Below are positions 34,144-41,938 of a stretch of DNA of 64,000 nucleotides, in pieces. The number at the start of each line of letters is the position of its first letter. The stretch's first letter is position 1. A program made the position numbers and the translations under genes. The notes under the pieces are model-generated. The model saw only the letters and a program-made list of their open reading frames with translations. It searched no databases and had not been told where the DNA came from. The stretch is from assembly GCF_019655855.1 (NCBI RefSeq), contig NZ_BPFX01000002.1:62001-126000 (forward strand), in the 5' to 3' direction. Source of the stretch: Pseudomonas paralcaligenes (lineage in GTDB: Bacteria; Pseudomonadota; Gammaproteobacteria; Pseudomonadales; Pseudomonadaceae).

Positions 34144-35031
34144 ATGAGCCGCCCCGCCTTTCCCCAGCAGTCGCTGCTGACCTTCGCCGACACCGAGAAG
34201 AGCCCCCTGAGCATCCGCGCCAAGGCGCTGGTGTTCGTCGACTCGCGCTCGCGCCAGCTGCGTGAGCAGGCCAACGCGCTGGCCGCCGCCGAGCTGCCGG
34301 TGCTGATCGTCGGCGAGACCGGCACCGGCAAGGAGCTGCTGGCCCGCCATGTGCATCGCGAGAGCGAGCGCGGCGGCCTGTTCGTGGCCGTCAACTGCGG
34401 CGCCATCAGCCCGCAATGGGGCGAGGCCGAGCTGTTCGGCCATGCCGCGGGCGCCTATTCCGGCGCCGCCAGCAGCCGCGCCGGCTGGTTCGGCTCGGCC
34501 AACGGCGGCACCCTCTACCTGGACGAGATCGCCGACCTGCCGCTCGGCCTGCAGGACAAGCTGCTGGCCGCGCTGGAGACCCGCGAGGTGCAGCGGGTCG
34601 GCGGCCACCAGGCGACCCCGGTGAACGTGCGCCTGGTGACCGCCACCAGCATCGACCTGGCGCAGGCGGTGGCCGCCGGCAAGTTCAGCGAGCGCCTGTT
34701 CCTCTACCTCAACGAGGGCCGCCTGGAGCTGCCGGCGCTGCGTGAGCGGCCGGGCGACATCCTGCCGCTGGCCGAGTATTTCCTCGGCATCTACGCCCAG
34801 CGCCTGGGGCTGGACATCCCGCAGATCGGCACCGAGGCCCAGGCGGCCCTGGAGGCCCACCCCTGGCACGGCAACACCCGCGAGCTGGAGAACGTCATCC
34901 ACTTCGCTCTGCTGGTCAGCAGCGGCGAGGAAATCCTGCCGCAGCACCTGAATCTGCCGGCCAGCGCTCCGCTGCAGGGCCTCGAACGGCAGCTGGCGCG
35001 GCTGAGCGTGCGGCGCTGCTGCAGCGACTGA
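34144..35031 (+). CDS. Sigma54 activator AAA+ domain protein lacking a C-terminal HTH
   Basis: A 295-residue bacterial enhancer-binding AAA+ domain of the SfnR-like group. Walker A is GETGTGKE (residues 57-64), the sigma54-contact loop reads GAYSGA (103-108) instead of GAFTGA, Walker B is GGTLYLDEI (about 121-129), and LPALRERPGDILPLAEYFL plus HPWHGNTRELENVIHFALL complete the domain. There is no N-terminal sensor domain. The C-terminus ends soon after the AAA+ fold (LERQLARLSVRRCCSD), where full-length SfnR-type proteins continue into a Fis-like HTH. No HTH coding is found in another frame before the following hairpin. It may be a truncated gene or an activator working from solution. The gene lies between a hydrolase and a convergent SfnB-like gene, consistent with organosulfur regulation. 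Confidence 0.85.
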   Translation: MSRPAFPQQSLLTFADTEKSPLSIRAKALVFVDSRSRQLREQANALAAAELPVLIVGETGTGKELLARHVHRESERGGLFVAVNCGAISPQWGEAELFGHAAGAYSGAASSRAGWFGSANGGTLYLDEIADLPLGLQDKLLAALETREVQRVGGHQATPVNVRLVTATSIDLAQAVAAGKFSERLFLYLNEGRLELPALRERPGDILPLAEYFLGIYAQRLGLDIPQIGTEAQAALEAHPWHGNTRELENVIHFALLVSSGEEILPQHLNLPASAPLQGLERQLARLSVRRCCSD

Positions 35032-35107
35032 GCGCCTAGACGGCGCTCAGGGCCTGTTTACGATCTTTTCAGCAGCACGGTATTTACTGAAATCTTGCTT
35101 GCCAGCT

Positions 35108-35192
35108 CGTCATACCGGCGCAGGCCGAGGTCCAGAAAACCGACAGGCGACTCGGCGCGGGCAACTGGATACCGGCCCGCGCCGGTATGACG
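35108..35192. repeat. CGTCATACCGGC-type inverted repeat pair
   Basis: CGTCATACCGGCGCAGG starts at 35108, and GGATACCGGC with GCCGGTATGACG ends at 35192. This is the same general layout as the CGTCATTCCCGC elements in repeats A and B and at 59162-59232, with changed stem bases. Confidence 0.7.
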
Positions 35193-35263
35193 GGCTGTGC
35201 AGATCCACGCCTTGGAGAAAAACCGGGCGGCTGGCCAGGTTCGGAAAGATCGTAAGCAGGTTC

Positions 35264-36487
35264 TCAGGAGTAGAGCGAGGGCGTCGGCGGCAGACCGCTG
35301 GTCAGCCACTGGCCGATGTCGCGCACCTTGTAGTCCAGCGGGTCGTGCAGGCTGTGCACCCGCACATTGCGCCAGAAGCGGTCGAAGCCGTAGCGCGAGG
35401 CGGTGGAGCGGGCGCCCATGGTCTCGAACACCTGGCTGGTGATCTCCAGCGCGGCACGGGCGGAGGCGACCCGCGCCTCGGCGATCAGTAGCGCCACTTC
35501 GCCGCGCTCGGCGGCGCCCAGGGCGGGCTTGTCCCAGGCCTGCTGCAGGCGCTCGGCGGCCAGCTCGGCCTGCAGCAGGGCGCCGCGGTAGAGCAGCCAG
35601 AGTTCGCCGTAGCGCTTCTGGATGAAGGGGTCTTCGCTCGCCTCGCTCACGCCGGCGCCCAGCCAGGGCCGCGCCTGCTCGCGCAGGTAGCGCAGGGCGC
35701 CGTCCAGCGCGCCCTGGGCGTTGCCCAGGTAGAGCTGGGTGAGGATCAGCTGCGACACGCACACCCGCAGGCTGCTGCGCGGGCTCTGGCCGCCGGAGAC
35801 CAGCAGCTCGGCGCGGTCGACGAAGACATTCTCGAACTGCACCGTGCCGCTGTCGGTCTGGCGCTGGCCGAAGGCGTCCCAGTCGTCGTTGACGGCCAGG
35901 CCCTCGCGCTGCGCCGGCAGGATCAGGAACACCCGGTCGGTGGGGCCGCCGCGAGGCGCGCTGACCACCAGGGCGTCGGCACCGAGCGCCCCGGAACAGA
36001 AGGACTTGCGCCCGTTAAGCTCGAAATGCTCCTCGCGGGCCGTCAGTTCCAGGCCCAGGTCGCGGCCGTTGGTGGCGTTGCCCCAGAACCAGCGCTCGCG
36101 CACCGCCCGGGTCAGCCAGTGGCGCTGCTGCTCGGCGCTGCCGTGGAGCAGGATGGTGGCGACCTGAAGGTGGTTGAAGGCGAACAGGTGGGCCAGCGAG
36201 CTGTCGGCCGCCGCCAGGTGGCGGACGATGCGGTAGATCTCCGGCCAGGAGCGTTCCTGGCCATCGAAGCGCTGCGGTATCGCCAGGGCCAGCAGGCCGC
36301 TGTCGCGGACCAGCTCCCGCTCGGCGCGGGCGTGGCCGCCGCGCCGGTCGCGCTCCACCGCGTTCTCCGCCAGCCGGCGGGCCAGGCGCTCGACCTTGGC
36401 GGTGAGGTTGCCGAAGTCGACGGGGAACAGCCGGGCATCCAGCAACGGCTCGGCCAGCGGATGCAGATGGCGCGCGTCACTGGCCAT
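35264..36487 (-). CDS. SfnB/DszC-like acyl-CoA-dehydrogenase-fold flavin monooxygenase
   Basis: A 407-residue protein with the acyl-CoA dehydrogenase fold, most like the SfnB/DszC desulfurisation monooxygenases. The N-terminal helical domain has RDSGLLALAIPQRFDGQERSW and ADSSLAHLFAFNHLQ; the beta-domain has FWGNATNGRDLGLELTAREE and the KSFCSGALGADALVVSA stretch. The C-terminal helical part ends in FDRFWRNVRVHSLHDPLDYK, the DszC-group closing motif. These enzymes use reduced flavin and O2 on sulfones or thiophenes rather than oxidising acyl-CoA. The expected role is sulfur scavenging. The start ATG (36485-36487) overlaps the end of the upstream binding-protein gene by 11 bp, so the two are coupled. 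No flavin reductase gene is in the window. Confidence 0.88.
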   Translation of the reverse strand: MASDARHLHPLAEPLLDARLFPVDFGNLTAKVERLARRLAENAVERDRRGGHARAERELVRDSGLLALAIPQRFDGQERSWPEIYRIVRHLAAADSSLAHLFAFNHLQVATILLHGSAEQQRHWLTRAVRERWFWGNATNGRDLGLELTAREEHFELNGRKSFCSGALGADALVVSAPRGGPTDRVFLILPAQREGLAVNDDWDAFGQRQTDSGTVQFENVFVDRAELLVSGGQSPRSSLRVCVSQLILTQLYLGNAQGALDGALRYLREQARPWLGAGVSEASEDPFIQKRYGELWLLYRGALLQAELAAERLQQAWDKPALGAAERGEVALLIAEARVASARAALEITSQVFETMGARSTASRYGFDRFWRNVRVHSLHDPLDYKVRDIGQWLTSGLPPTPSLYS

Positions 36488-37457
36488 CGCGCGGCTCCGG
36501 CTGCCAGACGGCCACGTCGGTGGCGTCCACACGCCTGGGCAGCAGGCCCTCGTCGAAGAAGGCGTCGGCGATCTTCTGCTGTTCGCCCAGGCCGTCGTGG
36601 CGCACCGGGCCGACCCGGTAGCTGCGGCGGGCGTTGGCCTGTTCGACGATCGCCGGGTCGAGGTTGCCCCACAGCGGGCCGAGGATTCGCGCGGCCTCGG
36701 CGGGGTGCGCGCGCAGCCAGTCGCCGGCCTTGACCAGCTCGGCGTAGACGGTCTCCAGCACCTGCGGGTGGGCCTTGGCGAAGGCGCTGCTGGTCAGGTA
36801 GTAGCGCTGGTAGCTGGCCAGGCCCGCGCTGTCCGCCAGGGTGCGGGTCGGCAGCTGGCGCTGGGCGGCGCTGAGGAAGGGTTCCCAGGTGACCCAGGCG
36901 TCCACCTTGCCGTTCTCGAAGGCCGCGCGGCCGTCGGCCGGGGTCAGGTAGGCGGGCTGGATGTCGCTGAACTTCAGCCCCGCCTTGGCCAGCGCGGCGA
37001 TCAGCAGGTAGTGCGAACCGGCCGCCTTGGTCACCGCCACTTTCTTGCCCTTCAGCTCGCCGAGGCTGCGCAGCGGCGAGTCCTCGCGCACGAGGATCGC
37101 CTGGGCGGCGGGCGAAGGCGCCTCCTGGGCGAAGTAGGCGAGCTGGGCGCCGGCGGCCTGGGCGAACACCGGCACGGTGTCGGCGACATCGGCGGAGAGG
37201 TCGACGTTGCCGACGTTGAGCGCCTCCAGCAGCGGCTGGCCGCTGGCGAACTCGTGCCAGCTGACCTTGATGTCCTGGCCGGCGAAGGCCTTTTCCAGCG
37301 TGCCCTGGCTCTTCAGCAGGCTGATCAGGGTGGAGGATTTCTGGTAGCCGATGCGCAGGGCGGTTTCCGCCTGGGCCGGGGTGGCGAGGGCGGCGAACAG
37401 GCCGAGGCTCAGGCCGATGCCCAGCAGGGCGCGGCGGGGCAGGGAATGGCGGGACAT
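36477..37457 (-). CDS. Aliphatic sulfonate/organosulfur ABC substrate-binding protein (SsuA-like), minus-strand copy
   Basis: A 326-residue periplasmic binding protein of the SsuA/NitT-TauT type with a signal peptide (RHSLPRRALLGIGLSLGLFA, cut near ATPAQA). The mature start TALRIGYQKSSTLISLLKSQ and the segments LNVGNVDLSADVADTVPVFA, LKGKKVAVTKAAGSHYLL and VDAWVTWEPFLSAAQ are characteristic. It should bind alkanesulfonates or sulfate esters. Unusually it is transcribed away from the ABC permease genes and overlaps a SfnB-like monooxygenase gene, forming a two-gene unit divergent from the porin operon. The ATPase and permease at 40.2-41.8 kb could serve both binding proteins. Confidence 0.92.
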   Translation of the reverse strand: MSRHSLPRRALLGIGLSLGLFAALATPAQAETALRIGYQKSSTLISLLKSQGTLEKAFAGQDIKVSWHEFASGQPLLEALNVGNVDLSADVADTVPVFAQAAGAQLAYFAQEAPSPAAQAILVREDSPLRSLGELKGKKVAVTKAAGSHYLLIAALAKAGLKFSDIQPAYLTPADGRAAFENGKVDAWVTWEPFLSAAQRQLPTRTLADSAGLASYQRYYLTSSAFAKAHPQVLETVYAELVKAGDWLRAHPAEAARILGPLWGNLDPAIVEQANARRSYRVGPVRHDGLGEQQKIADAFFDEGLLPRRVDATDVAVWQPEPRDGQ

Positions 37458-37813
37458 GGGAGACCTCTTGTTGTCATGGCGTCCCGGCCATGGCGAGGCG
37501 GCGGAACACGAAACTTCCTGGGGAGAAATGTGAGAAGTCCGGTGGTCCGGTAGGTGAAAGCTATTCGATCTGAAAAACGGCCGACAAATACTTTTCGGGA
37601 ATTAGCTTATGGAGCGATGCGGCTTCGCTGTTTATTCTTTTTAGTTTCATAAAAGTGAAAAATAATTCTTTTTGGCGCTTACAGAAATCCCCTAGATTGA
37701 GCGCCAAGCCGCAAGCGGGTTCCCGCTGCGCGCCCCGATAACCCCATAAAGCGGGCCCGCTTCGCCGTACGGGCCCCATACCAAGACAGAAAGACAGCAT
37801 CCGGAGCATCAGC
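37458..37813. promoter_or_regulatory. Divergent regulatory region of the organosulfur cluster
   Basis: This 356-bp gap separates the minus-strand binding-protein gene and the porin gene. Its centre is AT-rich with two copies of ATTCTTTTT (37634-37642, 37665-37673) 31 bp apart and a dyad TTTCA-N6-TGAAA (37645-37660). A similar AT-rich block precedes oscA, so CysB-type activation under sulfur limitation is likely. A GC-rich leader follows. No gene was seen. Confidence 0.5.
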
Positions 37814-39133
37814 ATGAACAAATCCTCCCTGGCTCTCGCCGTGGCCCTCGGCGTGATCGCCCAGCAGGCCTCCGCCGCCGGCTTCATCGAAGACAGCAAG
37901 GCCACCCTCGGCCTGCGCAACTTCTATTACGACCTCAACACCAGGAACACCGCCAACAACAACGGCGAGGCCAGCGAGTGGGGCCAGGGCTTCATCTTCA
38001 ACTACACCTCCGGCTTCACCGAGGGCACCGTCGGCTTCGGCCTCGACGCCGTCGGCCTGCTCGGCATCAAGCTCGACTCCGGCGGCTACAACACCAAGGC
38101 CGGCCGCGAGCGCACCCCGGGCCAGCTGTTCCCCCTCGACAGCGACGGCAGCGCCGTGGACGACTACAGCAAGGCCGGCGTGACCGCCAAGGTGCGCCTC
38201 TCCAAGACCGAGGCCCGCCTGGGCACCCTGCAGCCCAAGCTGCCGGTGGTCACCTTCAACGACGGCCGCCTGCTGCCGCAGCTGTTCGAGGGCGGCCAGA
38301 TCACCTCCGGCGAGATCGACAACCTGACCCTCACCGCCGGCCAGCTGGAACACACCAAGACCCGCTCCTCCAGCAACGACATCGGCCTGCGCATCGCCGG
38401 CACCAGCGCGGTCGACAGCAACAAGTTCTATTACGGCGGCGCCGACTACAAGGTCTCCAAGGACCTGCTGGTGCAGTACTACTACGGCAACCTGGAAGAC
38501 TTCTACAAACAGCACTTCCTCGGTGCCGTGCACAACTGGGCCATCGGCCCGGGCACGCTGAAGACCGACCTGCGCTACTTCCACAGCGACTCCGACGGCA
38601 AGAACGGCAGCGCCGCCGGCCGTGCCGAGGGCTACCTCAGCAGCGGCTACTGGAACGCTGGCGACAGCAATCGCGGCGAGGTCGACAACCAGACCTGGAG
38701 CGCCCTGTTCACCTACGCCCTCGGCGGCCACGCGCTGAGCGCCGGCTACCAGCAGGTCTCGGGCGACAGCGCCTTCCCGTTCCTCAACCAGGGCGACGGC
38801 TCCACCGCCTACCTGATCACCGACCGCCAGATCGGCAAGTTCCTGTCGGCCGGCGAGCGCACCTGGCTGGCCGAGTACGCCTACGACTTCACCTCCGTCG
38901 GCGCGCCGGGCCTGAAGGCGATCATCACCTACCTGTCGGGCGACAACATCGACGCCGCTGGCGGCGACCGCCGCGAGTGGGAGCGCGACTTCCGCCTCGA
39001 CTACACCCTGCAGGACGGCGCTCTCAAGGGCCTCGGCTTCTCCTGGCGCAACGCCTCCCTGCGCGGCAACACCAGCGCCAACGACCAGGACGAGAACCGC
39101 CTGATCGTCAGCTACACCCTGCCGATCCTCTGA
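37814..39133 (+). CDS. OprD-family outer-membrane porin
   Basis: A 439-residue outer-membrane channel with signal peptide MNKSSLALAVALGVIAQQASA. The mature start AGFIEDSKATLGLRNFYYDL is a hallmark of the OprD family. Features further on are EWGQGFIFNYTSGFTEGTVGFG, the LGTLQPKLPVVTFNDGRLLP segment and many alternating strands. OprD porins admit specific small solutes, often carboxylates or amino acids. Here the gene leads an operon-like row with an SsuA-like binding protein, permease and ATPase, so organosulfur compounds such as sulfonates are the plausible cargo. The start at 37814 has CCGGAG 9 nt upstream. A hairpin in the 87-bp gap to the next gene may reduce expression of the downstream transporter. 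Confidence 0.93.
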   Translation: MNKSSLALAVALGVIAQQASAAGFIEDSKATLGLRNFYYDLNTRNTANNNGEASEWGQGFIFNYTSGFTEGTVGFGLDAVGLLGIKLDSGGYNTKAGRERTPGQLFPLDSDGSAVDDYSKAGVTAKVRLSKTEARLGTLQPKLPVVTFNDGRLLPQLFEGGQITSGEIDNLTLTAGQLEHTKTRSSSNDIGLRIAGTSAVDSNKFYYGGADYKVSKDLLVQYYYGNLEDFYKQHFLGAVHNWAIGPGTLKTDLRYFHSDSDGKNGSAAGRAEGYLSSGYWNAGDSNRGEVDNQTWSALFTYALGGHALSAGYQQVSGDSAFPFLNQGDGSTAYLITDRQIGKFLSAGERTWLAEYAYDFTSVGAPGLKAIITYLSGDNIDAAGGDRREWERDFRLDYTLQDGALKGLGFSWRNASLRGNTSANDQDENRLIVSYTLPIL

Positions 39134-39141
39134 CCGGCAAC

Positions 39142-39162
39142 GGCGGGGCCTCGTGCCCCGCC
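39142..39162 (+). terminator. Hairpin after the porin gene (attenuator-like)
   Basis: GGCGGGGC (39142-39149) pairs with GCCCCGCC (39155-39162), followed by TTCTCC rather than a run of T. It is probably a partial terminator or mRNA stabiliser between the porin and transporter genes. Confidence 0.55.
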
Positions 39163-39220
39163 TTCTCCTGACCCGTCCGCCATCGGACAGGAAGGCCAAT
39201 CCAGCGCCAAGGAGAATTCC

Positions 39221-40210
39221 ATGAGCTTCAAGCCCCGCCACCTTCTCGCCGCCCTGCTGGCCGCCGCCCTGCCGGTCGCCGCGCACGCCGCCGAGCCACG
39301 CGAAGTCCGCCTCGACTACGCCTACTACGCCCCCACCAGCCTGGTGCTGAAGGACCAGGGCATCCTCGAGAAACGCCTGGCCGCCGACGGCATCTCGGTG
39401 AAGTGGGTGTTCAGCCAGGGCAGCAACCGTTCCCTCGAATACCTCAACGGCGGCAGCGTCGACTTCGCTTCCACCGCCGGCCTCGCCGCCGTGCTCAGCC
39501 GCGCCAACGGCAGCCCGGTGAAGACCGTGTACATCGCCAGCCGTCCGGAGTGGACCGCCCTGGCCGTGCCCAAGGATTCGCCGATCAAGACCCTGGCCGA
39601 CCTCAAGGGCAAGAAGGTCGCCGCCACCAAGGGCACCGATCCCTACCTGTTCCTGCTGCGCAGCCTGCAGAGCGCCGGCCTGGGCAAGGGCGACGTGGAG
39701 ATCGTCCACCTGCAGCACCCGGACGGCCGCGTGGCCCTGGAGCGCGGCGACGTGGACGCCTGGTCCGGGCTCGACCCGCACCTGGCCGCCAGCCAGCTGC
39801 AGGCCGGCTCGCGCCTGCTCTACCGCAACCTCGACTTCAACAGCTACGGCGTGCTCAACGTCAGCGACCGCTTCCTCGAGGAACAGCCGCAACTGATCGG
39901 CAAGGTCATCGCCGCCTACGAGGAGGCGCGCCAGTGGACCGTCGCCCACCCGCAGGAGACCGCCGAGCTGCTGGCCCGCGAGGCCAAGCTGCCGCTGGAC
40001 GTGGCCAGGCTGCAACTGTCGCGCACCGACTTCGGCAATCCGCAGCCGGGCGCCGAGCACATCGCCGCGCTGAAGGCCGCCGCGCCCATCCTGCTCGACG
40101 AGCAGCTGGTGCGTCCGGGCACCGACGTGGCCGCCGTGGTCGACCAGCTGATCAGCCCGCAACTGGCGGCCGGCGTGATCGGCCAGCCGGTGGCCAGGGC
40201 GGAGCCGTGA
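39221..40210 (+). CDS. Sulfonate/sulfate-ester ABC substrate-binding protein (SsuA-like), plus-strand copy
   Basis: A 329-residue periplasmic binding protein with signal peptide ending VAAHAA. The mature start REVRLDYAYYAPTSLVLKDQ is nearest to the sulfate-ester/sulfonate group (AtsR/SsuA). SQGSNRSLEYLNGGSVDFAS, LKGKKVAATKGTDPYLFLLR and DVDAWSGLDPHLAASQL are the conserved ligand-lobe motifs. It is followed after 3 bp by the permease gene, so it is the cognate receptor of this transporter. The ribosome site is a clear AAGGAG. It differs strongly from the minus-strand copy at 36477, so the two receptors probably have different ligands. Confidence 0.93.
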   Translation: MSFKPRHLLAALLAAALPVAAHAAEPREVRLDYAYYAPTSLVLKDQGILEKRLAADGISVKWVFSQGSNRSLEYLNGGSVDFASTAGLAAVLSRANGSPVKTVYIASRPEWTALAVPKDSPIKTLADLKGKKVAATKGTDPYLFLLRSLQSAGLGKGDVEIVHLQHPDGRVALERGDVDAWSGLDPHLAASQLQAGSRLLYRNLDFNSYGVLNVSDRFLEEQPQLIGKVIAAYEEARQWTVAHPQETAELLAREAKLPLDVARLQLSRTDFGNPQPGAEHIAALKAAAPILLDEQLVRPGTDVAAVVDQLISPQLAAGVIGQPVARAEP

Positions 40211-40213
40211 GCC

Positions 40214-41065
40214 ATGACCGGTAGCAGCCTGCTCACCACCTTCCTGGCCGCCCGCGCGGCCATCCGCGGCGAGCGTTCGCCCTCGGCCGCGCGTCGTCCG
40301 TGGGTCGGCAACTGGCGCGGGCTGGTGCTGCCGCTGGCCCTGCTGGTGCTGTTGGAAGCGCTGGTGCGCCTCGGCTGGATTCCCGCGCACCAGCTGCCGG
40401 CGCCCAGCCAGATCGGCCAGACCCTGTGGTGGCTGGCCGCCGGCGGCGAACTGTGGGGGCACATCGGCGTGAGCCTGGCGCGGGTCGCGGCCGGCTTCGC
40501 CATCGGCACGGCGCTGGCCGTGCTGATCGGCGCCTGGGTCGGCCTCAGCCGCCGCGCCGAGAGCTACCTGGAGCCGACCTTCCAGGCCCTGCGGGCGATC
40601 CCCAGCCTGGCCTGGGTGCCGCTGCTGCTGCTCTGGCTGGGCATCGACGAGACGCCCAAGGTGGTGCTGATCGCCCTCGGCGCCTTCTTCCCGGTCTACC
40701 TGGCGCTGCTCGCCGGCATCCGCAACGTCGACCGCAAGCTGGTCGAGGTCGGCCGCCTGCATCGCCTGTCCGGTGTCGAGCTGACCCGGCGCATCCTCCT
40801 GCCGGCGGCGCTGCCCAACCTGTTCACCGGCCTGCGCGGGGCGCTCAGCCTGAGCTGGATGTTCCTCGTCGCCGCCGAGCTGATCGCCGCCACCCGCGGC
40901 CTCGGCTACCTGCTCAGCGACGGCCGCGAGACCTCGCGGCCGGACCTGGTGATCGCCGCCATCCTGCTGCTGGCCGTGCTCGGCAAGCTCAGCGATGGCC
41001 TGCTCAAAGCCTTCGAGGCGCGCGCCCTGCACTGGCGCGACAGCTTCGTCGGCGGGGAGGGTTGA
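40214..41065 (+). CDS. ABC transporter permease, SsuC-like
   Basis: A 283-residue inner-membrane permease with six helices after a basic N-terminal segment. Landmarks are GWIPAHQLPAPSQIGQTLWW before helix 2, ALRAIPSLAWVPLLLLWLGI, and the EAA loop GRLHRLSGVELTRRILLPAALP that docks to the ATPase. These are typical of the NitT/TauT/SsuC branch. It is spaced 3 bp after the binding protein and 1 bp before the ATPase, indicating a tightly coupled operon. The likely cargo is aliphatic sulfonate or sulfate esters. Confidence 0.93.
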   Translation: MTGSSLLTTFLAARAAIRGERSPSAARRPWVGNWRGLVLPLALLVLLEALVRLGWIPAHQLPAPSQIGQTLWWLAAGGELWGHIGVSLARVAAGFAIGTALAVLIGAWVGLSRRAESYLEPTFQALRAIPSLAWVPLLLLWLGIDETPKVVLIALGAFFPVYLALLAGIRNVDRKLVEVGRLHRLSGVELTRRILLPAALPNLFTGLRGALSLSWMFLVAAELIAATRGLGYLLSDGRETSRPDLVIAAILLLAVLGKLSDGLLKAFEARALHWRDSFVGGEG

Positions 41066-41066
41066 G

Positions 41067-41786
41067 ATGGGCGCGTTGCTGGAACTGCGCGGCATCCGCA
41101 AGGCCTTCGCCGGCCAGCGGGTGCTCGACGACATCGACCTCAGCCTGGCGCCGGGCGAGATCGTCAGCCTGCTCGGCCCCAGCGGCTGCGGCAAGAGCAC
41201 CCTGCTGCGCATCGCCGCCGGCCTCGACGAGGACTTCAGCGGCGGCCTGGCGCACAACCCGCTGCTGGATTTCGGCGGCGGCACCGGCATCGGCGTGGTG
41301 TTCCAGGAGCCGCGCCTGCTGCCCTGGCTGAACGTGGCGCAGAACATCGGCTTCGCCGATGGGCGCAAGGCCGATGGCGCCTGGATCGAGCAACTGCTGG
41401 ACGACGTCGGCCTGGCTGGCCAGGGCGACAAGCTGCCCAAGCAGCTCTCCGGCGGCATGGCCCAGCGCGTGGCCATCGCCCGCGGCCTGTACCAGCGGCC
41501 CCAGGTGCTGCTGCTCGACGAGCCCTTCAGTGCCGTGGACGCCTTCACCCGGATGAAGCTGCAGGACCTGGTGGTGCGCCTGGCCGATACCTACGGCATC
41601 GCCCTGCTGCTGGTCACCCATGATCTCGACGAGGCGTTCTACCTGAGCGACCGCGTGCTGATCCTGGGCGGCACGCCGAGCCGCATCCAGCGCGAACTGG
41701 CGGTGCCCCTGCCGCACCCGCGCGACCGCCGCGCCGTGGAACTGGCCTACCTGCGCGGCGAGGCACTGACCGAACTGACGCTGTAA
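41067..41786 (+). CDS. ABC transporter ATPase, SsuB-like
   Basis: A 239-residue ABC ATPase with Walker A GPSGCGKSTLL, Q-loop VVFQEPRLLPWLNV (the EPRLLPW form is typical of SsuB/TauB), signature LSGGMAQRVAIARGL, Walker [13 protein letters not shown] and switch His VTHDLDEAFYLSDR. The start at 41067 (MGALLELR) has GGGGAGGG upstream; a longer frame adds 24 residues from within the permease gene. It is the final gene of the porin-receptor-permease-ATPase row and is followed by a strong terminator. No ssuD or ssuE is nearby, so desulfonation must rely on enzymes encoded elsewhere or on the SfnB-like monooxygenase at 35.3 kb. Confidence 0.94.
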   Translation: MGALLELRGIRKAFAGQRVLDDIDLSLAPGEIVSLLGPSGCGKSTLLRIAAGLDEDFSGGLAHNPLLDFGGGTGIGVVFQEPRLLPWLNVAQNIGFADGRKADGAWIEQLLDDVGLAGQGDKLPKQLSGGMAQRVAIARGLYQRPQVLLLDEPFSAVDAFTRMKLQDLVVRLADTYGIALLLVTHDLDEAFYLSDRVLILGGTPSRIQRELAVPLPHPRDRRAVELAYLRGEALTELTL

Positions 41787-41811
41787 ACGAACCTCAAGGT
41801 GGAAGCTGTTT

Positions 41812-41837
41812 CCGGGCCGCATGGCCCGGTTTTTTTA
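41812..41837 (+). terminator. Intrinsic terminator of the organosulfur ABC operon
   Basis: CCGGGCC (41812-41818) pairs with GGCCCGG (41823-41829) around GCAT, followed by seven T residues. It is 26 bp after the ATPase stop. Confidence 0.93.
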
Positions 41838-41862
41838 TCTGCGGGAAGTGTGGCGGGCTGTT

Positions 41863-41917
41863 GTAGGGTGCGCCGTGCGCACCGGACAGGACTGCTGGTG
41901 CGCACGGCGCACCCTAC
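41863..41917. repeat. REPIN (paired GTAGGGTGCGCC palindromes)
   Basis: GTAGGGTGCGCCGTGCGCAC from 41863 and its perfect inverse ending at 41917 flank 13 bp. It lies between the ABC operon terminator and the convergent LysE gene. Confidence 0.88.
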
Positions 41918-41938
41918 ACAAGCGCGATGGCGCTGCGT

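Noticed and set aside
37679..41548. 1289-codon minus-strand frame opposite the porin and ABC genes
   Set aside because: It is a composite of antisense sequence to four well-supported genes with no recognisable motif or ribosome site; a GC-skew artefact.
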